Assembly: GCA_030765065.1 (NCBI GenBank)
Contig: CM060978.1
Location: forward strand, 217,267,498 to 217,331,497
Direction of reading: 5' to 3'
Length of the DNA: 64,000 nucleotides
Source of the DNA: Deroplatys truncata
Lineage: Eukaryota > Arthropoda > Insecta > Mantodea > Mantidae
Part shown: in pieces, positions 35,071 to 47,020 of the stretch
Layout of the letters: each line of letters starts with the position of its first letter
Position numbering within the stretch: the first letter of the stretch is position 1
Translations under genes and position numbers: made by a program
The notes under the pieces: model-generated
The model's input: the letters and a program-made list of their open reading frames with translations, nothing else
Databases searched by the model: none
Told to the model about the DNA's origin: nothing

Positions 35071-35309
35071 CGTATCAGAGCTTTGAAAGCGCTGACGCCA
35101 TTCAGTTGTTTCTCGTGATTTTATGAAAAGAGTATATTGTAATTCCCAGGCCAGTGTATTACCGCCGCTTTTAAATATGTGACTATGAATTCAGTTTCGT
35201 GTATCCCCTTGTACACTGTCTCTAAAAAGTATCTGGGTGCCGTAACGCGCAAAGCTGCTCCATGTACTTTGTTCACCTTTTTAACGAAACTATGGGAAGG
35301 GAAAGGAAA

Positions 35310-35577
35310 ATCGAATAAAGTTTTATTTATGGACGCTCTTTAACTACTATGGTCCTTAGCGTCCTATTCTATTCTGGGCGTGAAAGACCGGTAATTTTGC
35401 TCAGAGGCCTCTATATCATGCTTGAAGTTCTTTTACGTGCCGTAAATCTACGACACGGGACCACCGGCTTTACTTCCCTTCCGAAGGAAGCCATGTTAAG
35501 GATTTTTACACCCGAAAAAGTCCATCGTCCTCCGCCGGGTTTGAACCCGTGACCTCGGGAACTAGAGGCTAGAATGG
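35310..35577 (-). repeat. S1 SINE lacking the A box
   Basis: Antisense body and B box region (GGTTTGAACCCGTGACCTCG); the copy stops inside the anticodon-arm region before the A box. Confidence 0.88.
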
Positions 35578-35815
35578 GGATACTGGAAGGGAAAGGGGAT
35601 ACCAACGATATCAAATGCAAAAATAAGCATAGTTCTTGTATTGTCTGCTTCGATGTAAAGGGACGCGTTATGGCTTAGCATTGCAAAGGCCGCGTGAAGT
35701 CTCGGATAGGATTTGTATTTTTTCGGCTAAATAAGCTGCCTTCGTGCCTTTTAGGGGTATATAATTGCTTGTTTTACATGATGTTGTTACATAATTAATT
35801 TGACACATCAATGTC

Positions 35816-35816
<1 letters not shown>

Positions 35817-35875
<59 letters not shown>

Positions 35876-35925
35876 TACAAAAGCAAGATGAATATTTTAT
35901 TTAGCGTATGTTTTTAATAATAAAA

Positions 35926-35965
<40 letters not shown>
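35817..35965. repeat. paired microsatellites (TTA)n and (ATA)n
   Basis: (TTA)n at 35817-35876 and, after 40 bp, the complementary (AAT)n at 35917-35965. The two can pair. Confidence 0.95.
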
Positions 35966-35966
<1 letters not shown>

Positions 35967-35989
35967 CAAAGCATTTTTGGGTGACGTCT

Positions 35990-36490
35990 TCGAGGCATTG
36001 CGGAAACGACCATATTTCGTCAGACCATATTATCATCTCCCATAGTCCTTGTCTTGCTAGCAGATGCTGGATGCAGAAGGCCACGCGAGCTTCCCTGTGT
36101 TCTTGCTTAAGGGCAACCTTTCTAGCATACCTACGTTGTCCGATGCCAGCAGCATTAAGTCGTCGATGGACCGTATCAGCACCAATAGGAGATTTAGAAT
36201 TTTTATTGTTCTTGTCGCTGGAAGGAAGGGATTCTCATTGCGGACCTCTAGAAAAGCTCCGTCGTTCTCTGCCGTGGTCTTCTTTGGCCTTCCTTGCTTT
36301 TGCTTTATCATGAGGCCTTCTTCACCCATAACAGCACGTTCTCTTTTGCATACCAACTGCTTGGCATATTTGGGCCACTGTGTGGCCATATTCTCACATT
36401 TCTACAATGAAGCTCCTGGTTACCTCACTTGTGTATGGTGGTGTAAGGAATTTTGGTAGAGTGAAAGCTTCCAATACTGTCCGTGTATAT
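35990..36490 (-). pseudogene. Tc1-like transposase relic, N-terminal half
   Basis: On the minus strand: TVAQICQAVGMQKRT near 36380 (helix-turn-helix), GADTVHRRLNAAGIGQRRYA near 36150, HREARVAFCIQHL near 36080 and WEMIIWSDEIWSF near 36020, the block with the first catalytic Asp. The frame is shifted several times and the C-terminal half is missing. Confidence 0.7.
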
Positions 36491-36599
36491 TGTTTAGGAT
36501 GCCTTATTCCTCGTTTGGTGATTGCTAGAAGTGATGATAATGTCACATCAAGGCCCTCTTGATTTCACTCCACCAGTTTAAAACAAATAATGAGGCATT

Positions 36600-36720
36600 T
36601 AGAATATTCAGTGTGGTGACTTCTTTGGAGTAGTGATTAGTGCTGGCTTTTGAAATTAGGGTTCTGGATTCAGTTCCCGGCTGGGGGAGAACCTTTTATG
36701 ACCTTTAATTATGTTATTTC
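36600..36720 (+). repeat. possible decayed tRNA-derived SINE
   Basis: GGAGTAGTGATTAGTGCTGG as A-box region and GGATTCAGTTCCC (36666-36678) as B-box-like sequence at tRNA spacing. Weak. Confidence 0.35.
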
Positions 36721-37145
36721 ATTTTCTCCAAAGAGTATGGAAGAATTAAAGGTAAGCATAAGTCGTTTCTGGTTGAACGAAGGAGTAGAGCATGTTGTTT
36801 CTTTAAAGTGACTGAGAACAAGTACTAGAGAGCATGATTTGATGATATTGCTTCTAAAGCCTTACTGCACAAGAATTAAAGTAGAGGGGAAATTTGGGAA
36901 CATCCCAAATATTCGATTCATGGTTCCCGGCCTTCTTTGTAGATGGATTTAGTTCTGGAAAGGAGCACTCGGATGTTTCTAACGCTCTTTATCAATTTCA
37001 AACACCTGAGATAGCCTAAAAGCAAACCTCCCGAGTGTCAAATGTATTAATGTGATAGTCCAGAACTCGACACCACAGTAGCTCTTGAATAGAGCGCCGG
37101 CTTCTAAAACTGAGATACAGAGTTTCAAATACGGAGGATGATGAG
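36721..37145. other. intergenic sequence, nothing recognised
   Basis: No supported feature. Confidence 0.5.
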
Positions 37146-37291
37146 TTTTTTCTTTCTTTCATTATTTCTTTCTTTCTTTCTTTCCTTCCTTCCTTCCGGA
37201 TTCTACCTAAATGAAGAAGCTTGTTTCATATCTTCAGCGTTTTATAGTATTTGAAAAATATATCTGAATCGTTTAGTTAACTGAAGCTTTC

Positions 37292-37377
<86 letters not shown>

Positions 37378-37484
37378 TTCCTTCCGGATTCTACCTAAAT
37401 GAAGAAGCTTGTTTCATATCTTCAGCGTTTTATAGTATTTGAAAAATATATCAGAATCGTTTAGTTAACTGAAGCTTTCTCTTT
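37146..37484. repeat. CTTT microsatellite inside a 188-bp-period tandem duplication
   Basis: (CTTT)n runs at 37165-37198 and 37290-37384. Each is followed by the same 110-bp sequence starting CCGGATTCTACCTAAATGAA and ending GAAGCTTTCTCTTT (37196 and 37384), with one difference (CTGAAT or CAGAAT). Confidence 0.95.
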
Positions 37485-38204
37485 TACAGGCATAAACCGA
37501 ATATTCATTTGAAATTGAAAACCTGATTATAACCAAACATAAGCAAAATAGTGCTTTCGCATCTGTCGTATACTTCATATTATTTCCACTGGTGCAAGCT
37601 TAGAAAGTAAAACATTCTGTTATTAACCTGTAAGGGTGCTGTTAAACGCTGGAGTAGTGTGCTCTTAAACTACTTCCACTACTACTGCCATAACTGCCAC
37701 AAGTTTTGTTGATAACGTTTATTCGTCGAAGGTGAAAAGTCATTATGACCGTTATGTAATTTAATTTTATACGCATGTAAATACAATTTAGTTGTAACAA
37801 TTGCTAAAAGAAAAAGCATTCTTGCAGCAATTATCGTCCTTAATTAAATTAGCAAACGTACCGTTTGACATATTTTAATTGCATAAATACCTTGTGCTGA
37901 AAGTGCACAGTTCTGTCTTTCTTTATCCCCTTCAAATTGTAAAATCAAGTACGTGATTATTTATAGAAAACATTGCTTTTAAATTAAGTTTATATTAGTG
38001 CAGGCTACTATCCTGTAGAGTAGTGGCGTTAAAATAGTAATGTAAAACGCAGAAATCAAGAACCGGTCGGTCGCCTACTGCTTTGGTGATATGCAGCCTT
38101 ACCCCGCACAAACCTGTGGCTCCGCCCTGCAGTGGCTAGAGATGGAGAAGCAACACATACACGACTCATTCTTTTGAATTATGGGGATTGTATGTGCAAC
38201 GAAT
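37485..38204. other. intergenic sequence upstream of ARMH3, nothing recognised
   Basis: No supported feature; the ARMH3 promoter may lie in or after this stretch but no diagnostic core element was seen. Confidence 0.45.
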
Positions 38205-38333
38205 TGTGTAATAAAAATGTTTCTGCAAAGGTTATCTTTATTAACATGAAGTAGATAAAAAAAACAAGCTTTTGTAAGAACAGAGTGTAGAAGTGTAAAT
38301 AATAGAGATATCCATGTGAATGCAATCAGATTA
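38205..38333 (+). repeat. RA repeat, distal fragment
   Basis: Matches the RA end (TTTCTGCAAAGGTTATCTTT, AACAAGCTTTTGTAAGAACA, CATGTGAATGCAATCAGATT). Confidence 0.55.
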
Positions 38334-38847
38334 AAAAAAAAACTATGTCGTCACTGCTATTATACGTGTACTGGGGCAATTTTATTTAGGGGTCGTTTGG
38401 TAAGCGCCACTTATAAATGTGACCGAATGGATTATAGTTTGTTTAAAGTAGGTAAAATAAAAGACAAATTCGATCATTGGGTACTTAAATCCATGGAATA
38501 ATGAAAGTATCACACCATCTCCTTTGTATATTATACTCTGTGCTATGAGATAAGGGATATTGCCGGTTCCGTAGTGGGAGTGTAAATATAATCTTTGGTC
38601 ATTTGGTGTTCTGTGAATATAATTGTCTATAATAATGATAATGTGCATTTTTTAATTGGAAGTAAACAGAATAATTTTGAAAGAAATAGTTGTAATATTT
38701 TCCTACCAGATATTTTACTTTTGGCACTAAATAAATCATGGCAAACTTATATCGGGTTGTTATTTCGGAAATTAGAGTTGGAGCATTGAATATTCAATCC
38801 TAACCTTAACTCATCAGCTTACATTTCAGTTGTAGCACGAACTAGAA

Positions 38848-38931
38848 ATGACATCGCGTAAAAGAAGTGGTTCTGGCTCAAAGAGGCAGCTGAAGGAGAA
38901 AGTAGTTCAGATATATGAATCGTTTTTTAAG
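38848..38931 (+). CDS. ARMH3: ARMH3 (armadillo-like helical domain protein 3), first coding exon
   Basis: ARMH3 (C10orf76) is a conserved animal protein of the Golgi that binds PI4KB and acts with GBF1/Arf1. The exon encodes MTSRKRSGSGSKRQLKEKVV and ends QIYESFFK, matching the N-terminal basic/Ser stretch and LKEKVVxxY of the family. The ATG is preceded in frame by TAG at 38833-38835, so this is the first Met of the frame; a TTTCAG at 38824-38829 just before could be the acceptor of a 5' UTR intron. Donor GTGAGA starts at 38932. Identity rests on the combined five exons. Confidence 0.88.
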
Positions 38932-39099
38932 GTGAGAAGGATTATAGGCTAATTGCATCAGATAACATCACTAGTAAAGCAGGATTTTCCTCTATGTAAT
39001 ATTTTTATACAAGGCATGTGCATAAAAACCGTAATGAATTTCTGCCGCTTTACGGAGTTTCATTTAAACATGTAAAATCATATTGTTTTTGTTCTACAG

Positions 39100-39162
39100 G
39101 GAGAAGATCCATCACTGGGGAACCCCAACTTCTGGGATGAACTTTTTCTTCTGAAACCCAAA
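39100..39162 (+). CDS. ARMH3: ARMH3, exon 2
   Basis: Encodes 21 residues, GEDPSLGNPNFWDELFLLKP plus K, matching the EDPS..xxFWEELFLMK block near the family N-terminus. Acceptor TTCTACAG ends at 39099 and donor GTAAGT starts at 39163; both junctions are in phase 0. Confidence 0.92.
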
Positions 39163-40110
39163 GTAAGTTACACTAAAAATACTGGTACTCATAATACTGG
39201 TTGAAAGCATTGTTTACCATTTTTCGTTCCCTGCTCTCTGTAACCATAGTAATTACATGTACCCTGCTGGGTTTAATCAGAGGTGGTTTCAGCCTCTTAA
39301 TCGATTTTCTGAAAAACTGCTTCAAAAGTATGGTATATACCATTCTGTCATTCTCATTAGTATACTAATAGGTTTCTCTGGCAGTTGACAGGTGGTTAAA
39401 TGTGTATTTAAAAAATATACTATGTTTTATTGCCTCGCTTTGATGGAAAAAATATGCTAGAGTGCTGTAATCACAACAGTTAAATCAAATTACAGGTTCT
39501 CCATTTATTACCTGCAATATGAGCTGTTGCTCATCATGGTGTGACAGTATATTAGTGGGAACATTAACTCTTAAGCCTAAACATGAATCTTAGAGACTCC
39601 AAGAAAATTGTAAAATTTCACTCTATCAGACAGCAAATGAAGTCTTTCACCTTCATTAATTCTCAGTAGTTACCTTTGTCTGATCCCAGGCCTAAAGGTT
39701 TCCGTTCTTGGGAGTCTGGCAGACCTCTTGTTTTTGTGTTATTGTACAACAAAACGAGTTGCACATATGAAGTTTTTTTTTCTTGCTTTGTAGATGTTAG
39801 TGCTAGGAAATATGGGTTTATTTCTTTTCAAGCATATCTCTTTCAGCTACAAAATCATCTGTTCTTCATGGCCGTAGACATTAAATAAAAACTCCATATG
39901 CTGATTTTGATGCACATTTGTTGAGTATATAAATGATAATGGTGATAGTGATGCTATATTTGGTGATTCTGATACTGATTTTATTTAAATGGATAATAAG
40001 AAAAGAGACAGTGATTCTGAGTATGATAGTGATGTCTTGTCCGAAAAAAATCAGAAACAGAATATAATGTGTTGGAAAATATCAGAAATTGACTGCAATA
40101 GTAAAACCTA
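39163..40110 (+). other. ARMH3 intron, nothing firm
   Basis: 39940-40085 encodes an Asp/Ser-rich stretch (NGDSDAIFGDSDTDF and DSDSEYDSDVLSE) reminiscent of a piggyBac transposase N-terminus, but no catalytic piece follows. Confidence 0.35.
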
Positions 40111-40400
40111 GTCGTCCTCCATGGTGTAGTGGTTACCATGCTAGCCTCTAGTTCCCGAGGTCGCGGATTCAAATCCGGGCAATGGATTTTTTCGGGCATA
40201 AAAATCCTTAGTATGGCTTCCTTCAGAAGGGAAGTAAAGCCGATGGTCCTGTGTTGTAGATTTACGGCACGTAAAAGAACCTCAAGCCTGATAAAAGAGG
40301 CCTCTGAGCAAAATTTCTGGTCTTTCACGTTCAATATAGAATGGGACGCTAAGGACCACAGTAGTTAAAGAGCGTCCATAAAGAAAAACTCAATTTAATT
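40111..40400 (+). repeat. S1 SINE, full-length
   Basis: Complete copy with A box (TGGTGTAGTGG), B box (GATTCAAATCC) and body, in sense inside an ARMH3 intron. Confidence 0.92.
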
Positions 40401-40859
40401 TTAGTAAAACTTAATTATTGGAAACATCTGAAGATACACAGTTCATTAGCAACAATAAAAGCTTCAAACAGGAGTAGAATAAATTATGCAAGGTGCTAAA
40501 AATTCTTCAATAAAGAGATGAAAATTAAAGTTAAAAATTGATCTTGGTCAAAAATGCTCCAAAATCTAGGCTTGGGAGAATTTATTTGATTAGAATGTAA
40601 CCCATAGACCTCAAGTTATTTCAGCAACCTTCCAAGAACAGCAGAAATGATACTGACTAGTTATTTTGACCAGTGAGGAACACGTTTGAAATAAACAAGT
40701 GTTTGTTCTACTGCAAAGTGTATCCTGTTTTGTTCCTTATGGTAAACTAGATCTGTTTCTTTTATTTTATTTTATCTGTTGCCAACCATTGTCCTGGCAC
40801 CTTTCAATGCTTTTCCCTTGGCATGTTATAAATGTAGCTGGCTTCTTGAGTTGAACCAT

Positions 40860-41090
40860 CTAAAATTTGCTACATCAACCCAATGGAGGTGAGGTATAAG
40901 ATAAATGTGGAGATGATATGCTGGGGAGGCCTTACACCTAAAGGGACATTGCCTAACCAGCAGATGGTCGCAATGGAAAATATCCTAATCAAGAAAAAGC
41001 TTCCATGGTATGACCAGGAATAAAACTGAACCACAGGAATGGCAGCCAGCTGTACTGATAACCAAGCCATGGTTTGGCCCGTAAATCGGT
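40860..41090 (-). repeat. possible tRNA-derived SINE, antisense
   Basis: On the minus strand, CATGGCTTGGTTATCAGTAC and, about 35 bp later, GGTTCAGTTTTATTCC have A/B-box-like spacing; a body with no match elsewhere in the window follows. Confidence 0.35.
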
Positions 41091-41230
41091 TGAATAATTT
41101 TTATATGTTGTTGCCACAGTTCAGTATACAGAAACATTAAACTTAATTAGACAACAATTGTACATTTTGTAAAACTTCTCCTTTATTCCTTACACGTATT
41201 TAGCAAAGCTGCTAAATATTGCTATAGGTA

Positions 41231-41340
41231 AGAGGCCTCTGGGCAAAATTACTGGTCTTTCACGCCCAATATAGAATGGGACACTAAGGACCACAGCAGT
41301 TAAAGAGCATCCATAAATAATGCTTAATTTAATTTTAGAA
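41231..41340 (+). repeat. S1 SINE, 3' half only
   Basis: Starts AGAGGCCTCTGGGCAAAATT and runs to the tail; the head is absent, as for a 5'-truncated retroposon. Confidence 0.85.
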
Positions 41341-42018
41341 GTTCTATTGACTCTTTCAGTCTTGGTTAGACCTATTGTTGCCCATTATGACTGAAAAGAA
41401 TATGTCTATAAAATCTTGTTAATTCTTGAACAAATGGCTTAAAATCATTTGGCAGTAACTTTCCCGGCATACTTAAATAATTTCCATATTCGTCTTCGAT
41501 GAATTAAGACCCAATGAAATCATGCCCGTATATTATTGCATACTAAATTGTGATTTTAATGCTATAATGAGAACGTGTAACATACTAGTTGGCCTTTCAA
41601 ATCTAAGAAATCATCTTGTTTGCTTGTTAATGTATTACCAGTTGTACATGACATTCATCTGAAAGCCAGATTTTGGAAAGAAAATCTTTATTTTGATTTT
41701 GGAATACAAACACTATAATATATTCAGACCTGCATTGTCTGTAGCAGCTTTTCTTTTACCATTTATTTCTCTGCATTGACACAAAATTGAGCCAGTTAAC
41801 TGAATTCCTAACCAAGTGTAATATATTCCACTTTAATAATGGATGCTTGTGAAACTTCTCTTCATAAAGTCTGTATACCACTTTCATACTCCCTCTACTA
41901 CCTGGACTAATTCCTCTACAAGGAATTTGTTTTCATGGATACTGAGTACCATTGTGATTATATTTCTTTCACAGCCTTCTTTAGCAAACCTGAAGTTAAT
42001 GATGTTGCTAGTAATTTT
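41341..42018. other. ARMH3 intron, nothing recognised
   Basis: No supported feature. Confidence 0.5.
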
Positions 42019-42811
42019 TACTTTCTCTACCACATATATAGCAGGTAGAAAAGGTATTGCAATGCACCCAAAAATATGATACCGAAATCTCACTGGAAAT
42101 ATTATGTTTTGAGACCCTCCAAATCCCCCACCCAAAAAAAAGCATTTTTAGGAAAAGGTCCATGTGTGTGATGTGTACATGGGCATGCATAACTCAAAAA
42201 CGAAAAGTCGGATAAATACCAAACGTAGTATTTAAGTTCAGTATCTTTCAAAGATGCTATTCGATTTTCAAGAAATTCCCATCACCCTTAACTACCCTTT
42301 ACGTGGAACTTTTTTCGATTTTGTTTTGTTTTCTAAAAAGGCTATAATGATTTTTATTAAATACCATATATTAAAGTTATTTACATGGCAAATAAGACAT
42401 ATATCTTGAATTTTCTGGGAATAACCTATGAAGTCCTCTTCATTCGGAAGAAATTTTGTATAATTTTGTATAAGTGGTAAATTTTAAGCGATAAAAGAAA
42501 ATGTACTACATAAAATATGTAAATCTCTTTAAAGCACGTAATATATTTCAAATAAATTTTGTTGTTGCATAAGCTCTTTCCAAGATATCCATTATTAATG
42601 GTTCAAATTTCTCAATACTTTTGTCATTCTTTTTAAGTTCTGTTGATTTTGAGTTGTTTCTTGCCATTGTATGGAAACAGTGTGGAATTTTAAGGCCAAC
42701 ATATAGCATTCAGTTTTTTAAATAATTGACTATTGCTGTTTGCTTTGTGCCCTAACAAAATGTGTAATATAGTTATTTCTGCAAAGGTTTATCTTAATAA
42801 AATGAAATAAA
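42019..42811 (+). repeat. RA repeat, diverged copy
   Basis: Begins TACTTTCTCTACCACATATA and follows the family to the AAAGGTTTATCTTAATAAAA segment. It is directly followed, tail to tail, by the inverted copy at 42819. Confidence 0.85.
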
Positions 42812-42818
42812 AAAAAAA

Positions 42819-43675
42819 TCTGATGTGTTACACTCACATGACTTTCTCTACTCTTTTACAATCTATTTTTACAAACGCCTATTCTCCATATGCTTCATAT
42901 TAATCGAGATATCGAGATGTCAATCTTATTTGTAATCTTCTTGTAGATGCAAGGGGAATATGGTAGCTTTTAAGCGATAGTCAAATATTTTAACGCTGGT
43001 TGCTATGTGGCGCATTTCATTCTCTTTGCATGTCCAGGACATAAAAAAAATGAATAACGAATTTGAGAAAAAGTATAAGTATTGAAATATTTAAGGAAAT
43101 AACAAGCAATATCTCGAAAACGGTTCACTCAACAAAAGAAACGTATATGACATAAGTTGTGTATTTTAACGCGATCTAAATTTTTTGTGTAGTAAAATTC
43201 TGTCTATCTCTTACGGTTTACCAGTTATGCAAAAGTCGTTCACAATGAAGAATACTTTTGGAGACATTCCCAGAAAATTCGAGATATACATTTCATTTCT
43301 CATGACATTATCTTAAACATATGATATTTTCATCAAAATCGTTAGAGCCATTTTTGAGAAAATTAAAATTTTCGAAAAATTTTCCATGTAAAGGGTAGTC
43401 TGGAGTGGGGGGATTTTCTTGAAAACCTTCGTGTCGCATCTCTGGAAGATACTGAACCTAAATACCAAGTTTGGTGCTTATCCGACTGTTCGTTTTTGAG
43501 TTATGCTGTTCACAGACACACACAGACACACAGACACACACACGGACATGTTTCCAAAAGTGCTTTTTTTGGATTCAGGAGATCTCAAAACATGTATTTC
43601 CGGTGAAATCTCGGTATCGAATTTTTGGGTGGAATGCAATACTTCCCCTACTTACTATACGTAGTAGAGAAAGTA
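42819..43675 (-). repeat. RA repeat, full-length
   Basis: Runs from TCTGATGTGTTACACTCACA to GTAGTAGAGAAAGTAA; nearly identical to the inverse of 54155-55013. Internal CA-rich run at 43517-43540. Confidence 0.93.
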
Positions 43676-43987
43676 ATAAACTTTCATAAGAATAATTTGT
43701 ATACCCACTAATAAATTATACAGGGTAAAGAAAGCCATGTGAATGTAACACAAAACTTTTTTATCATTAAGCTGCAAGTATAAAGTAATCAATCTTCATT
43801 ATACATCATTCTGTGCCATATTGTAGTAATGTTTCTGATGAACCAGTCATTTAATAAGAGCATAAAATAATAATTTCTGTGTTTACAATAATTCTTTAGG
43901 GTACAAAGGAAATCATTTTTGTATTTACATAATATGCAGTAAACACTATCAAATTTTATGTATTATAATGCTGTTTCTTAATTTTAG

Positions 43988-44128
43988 GTATCTAGCCTAG
44001 AGGCAGAAATCCAGAAGCTAAGTGGTGAACAGTTGGTGGCACTGAAGGAAAATATCAACACCTTGTTTAAGCATTGCATAGCAACTTTAGGACATGAGCA
44101 TCACATAAGGGTTGTGTATGCTTTGCAG
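43988..44128 (+). CDS. ARMH3: ARMH3, exon 3
   Basis: Encodes 47 residues starting VSSLEAEIQKLSGEQLVALK and ending HHIRVVYALQ, colinear with the family region (LxxLxGExLxxxKxNINxLFxHCIxxLGxxHxIRVVxALQ). Acceptor TTTTAG ends at 43987, donor GTAAAA starts at 44129. Phase 0 at both ends. It follows a 4.8-kb intron of SINEs and RA repeats. Confidence 0.95.
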
Positions 44129-44765
44129 GTAAAAACAAAGCTAGTATGCATATCAATGTATTATTGAGGAAACAGAACACCTCCTCAATTGATTGGTGCG
44201 TGATGTTTAGTAACGGTTATTTTTTGCTGAAAGTTTTAAATTTTGAAGTTAACACTTAATCAGGGCCATGTGATACCGTTATATACAAGTAGATTAACCA
44301 TAGACATGAATAACACAAGAGTTTTCCTTTACAGGTTGATTAAGCTTGCGCAACAATAAGACAAGACTATTAACTCTGTTGTTTTGCCTTTTTCTTCCAT
44401 TTTATACATGGGCACATAGTTTGTAGTTTAATGGAAGTTAATTTAATTTTGCTTGTGTTTCATACCTTATTATCTTTTTGTCGTAATTTGTGCAGGAAAT
44501 GTTTCAAAACTGAAAAAGAACGACTTGATGTTTTGTATATTCCATTATAGAAAGTAAAACTAAGTCTGAAATTTTTGTATTACTACTTTATGCAGATATA
44601 CAGCATATTCCAGCTTATTACAAAACTTGATCACTTTACTAATAACATACATGTGGCAATTAAATTCATGCATACAGCTGGTCTAAAAATAACAGTTAAG
44701 CGTTATTTTGTGTTTGTTTTCTTTTTCTAGATGATTGCTATAATTAAGTTTTCTTAGATTTATTT
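44129..44765 (+). other. ARMH3 intron, nothing recognised
   Basis: No supported feature. Confidence 0.5.
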
Positions 44766-45603
44766 TTACTTTCTTATGACTTACCTACTAGGTAGAGAAG
44801 ATAGGAAACCCAAAAATTTGATATCAACATTTCATTTGAAATAAATGTTTTGAGAAGAGACCCCCTGAATAAATAAATAAATAAAAAGAAAAACAACATT
44901 TAACTTGGATAAATATCAGAGCTGGTATTTAAGTTCAGTGTCTTCTAAAGATGCGACTCCAGATGGGTGGAGGAGATCCAAGAAAATCTCCTCCACCCCA
45001 AACTATTCTTTACATGAAAAATGTTTTAGGTTTTGGACATTCTCAAAAATGGTTTTAACAATTTTGATTAAAATACCATATATTTACATCACAAATAAAA
45101 TGTATATCTTGAATTGTCTGGGAATAACCTGTGAAGTTCTCTTCATTTGGAAATAATTTTGTGTAATTTTGCATAACTGGTAAGCATTAAGAAATAGATA
45201 AAAATGTACTGCACAAAAGTGTTGATCTCTTTGAAACATGCAGTTTATTTCAAATACCTTTTTTTTTGTGGCATCAGCCATTTTTAATATAGTGTTGTTT
45301 CAATACCTATAATGTTTTAAAAGTGCTGTGGCTATTCACATGTTTCTTGCAATGTAATACAAAGACTGTGAAATTCAAAGGATAGCATAAACCACAAGCT
45401 TTAAAACATCTGACTATCGATTCAGTTTCTTGTATCCTCCTTTTACCTCCAATGAAATTTGTAATGAAACTATTTCTGCAAATGCTTATCTCAGTTAATG
45501 TGAAATAGGTAGAAAAAATAAGCTCTTATAAGAACAATTTGTAAAAGCAATATACAAATAAACCATAGTGGGTAGAGAAAGTTATGTGAATGTAATGCTA
45601 CAG
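44766..45603 (+). repeat. RA repeat, diverged copy
   Basis: Follows the family from a decayed start (TACTTTCTTATGAC) to GGGTAGAGAAAGTTATGTGA. Several deletions, no CA run. Confidence 0.8.
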
Positions 45604-47020
45604 ATTTATATGCCGTTGTTTCCAATTTCCCTACTTCTGTTAATAAAAATTGATTACGTTTATTGATTGTATTTTATCACTTTCTTTTACCACTTGAGCA
45701 GAAATTCATGGCTACAGAAATCCCTGCAAGTCTGTACAAACACTATTTTTGAATGCCAACAAACAATATGTCTTCTGCACATTTTTTAATGTCCTTTACA
45801 GCATTGAATTTGGTCATTACTTTCTCTTCTAAGATGTTAATAAAGTTAATTGGATTGATTTGCTGCAATGTTTATAAAGCCAATTAATGCTAACGCTTAT
45901 ATTATTGCAATTAAACTTTCATAAACATGAATTGATCATCTTAGATGTAAACCTCCAACCCCTTGTAAGAGTCCTATAGATAGATTGTGTTAATGGATGC
46001 AAGAAAAAGTAAATATATAAAATAAAAAAACAAGAACTCATGTTCAATGATTTCATATTATGTGAGTTGTTTCCATTCTTGTTAAAAAGGGTATCTGCTA
46101 TAACAATTTTGGGTTTATTGCATCTTTATTTTGAAAATGGTAGATTGCCTCTGCATGTGGACTGTATTTCTGTCCATTGTGTCTATTACTCATCAGGCAC
46201 CAAACTAAGCTTCCTATAAATAATTGCCTGGAAAAGGTTGTTACAAAAAAAAGGCAAGCATGTTGACATGCTCTGCTTTTGTTTGAAAACTGGCCATATT
46301 ACTAGACACACCTTGATTTTTCTTAGATGGATAGACTTGTATTAGCCAATGAATAAGTACAATTTGTAATAGGTTTTTGTCATACAACACAAACATTAAT
46401 CATTATAACAACAGATCTATAACAATTTACAAATTAAAGTATTTGTTTGTCATAAAAACAATTTTCATATAAGAATTTTCTGAGATTGTTTTTAAAAATT
46501 AAAACTACTTTTCAGGTGAGTTGGCAATTGGTATTGTTATAAAGTTTTAGACTAATAAAAGGTGATTATTCAGTGATTCACTGTCTATGATGGTATTAGT
46601 AAGTTACTACTTCTTCTTGTATTATGACATATAGCTCAAGTGTTCGTTCTTGAACAATTACCTTGATGTAGGGAACAGAGAGCGAGTTGGGATCTACCCT
46701 TCTCTCTCCTTTATTCAGTATTACTCGATGTAATAGCAGTCTAAACCACCAGCCCCTGAATATAGATTAGTGTAAAGTATTGTCGTACGGATGTTAGTGT
46801 GCTTTTACTTATGTTAGTTAACTTTGTGATTATGCTTCCTTTAATTTCAAAGTTAAAAGGAAATACACCTCATAGTCAAACTCCTGAGTGATTGCTAATG
46901 TTAGAAATACATTAAGAAAGATGCCAAGCATAAGTTTCAGTACTCTCTTGAGCTTTTCAAAGATGCCAGTAGCATCTTTAATGATTCTTTTGCAGAATTT
47001 TACAAAACAAGCAAAAAAAA
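45604..47020. other. ARMH3 intron, nothing recognised
   Basis: No supported coding or repeat feature. Confidence 0.5.

Noticed and set aside
38090-38140. Right end of the putative hAT element that starts at 25397
   Set aside because: CAGTGGCTAG is too short and too diverged to pair with CAGTGGCGG, and 12 kb of unrelated repeats lie between.
39940-40090. piggyBac transposase N-terminus
   Set aside because: Only an Asp/Ser-rich stretch supports it; no DDD core or TTAA-flanked ends seen.
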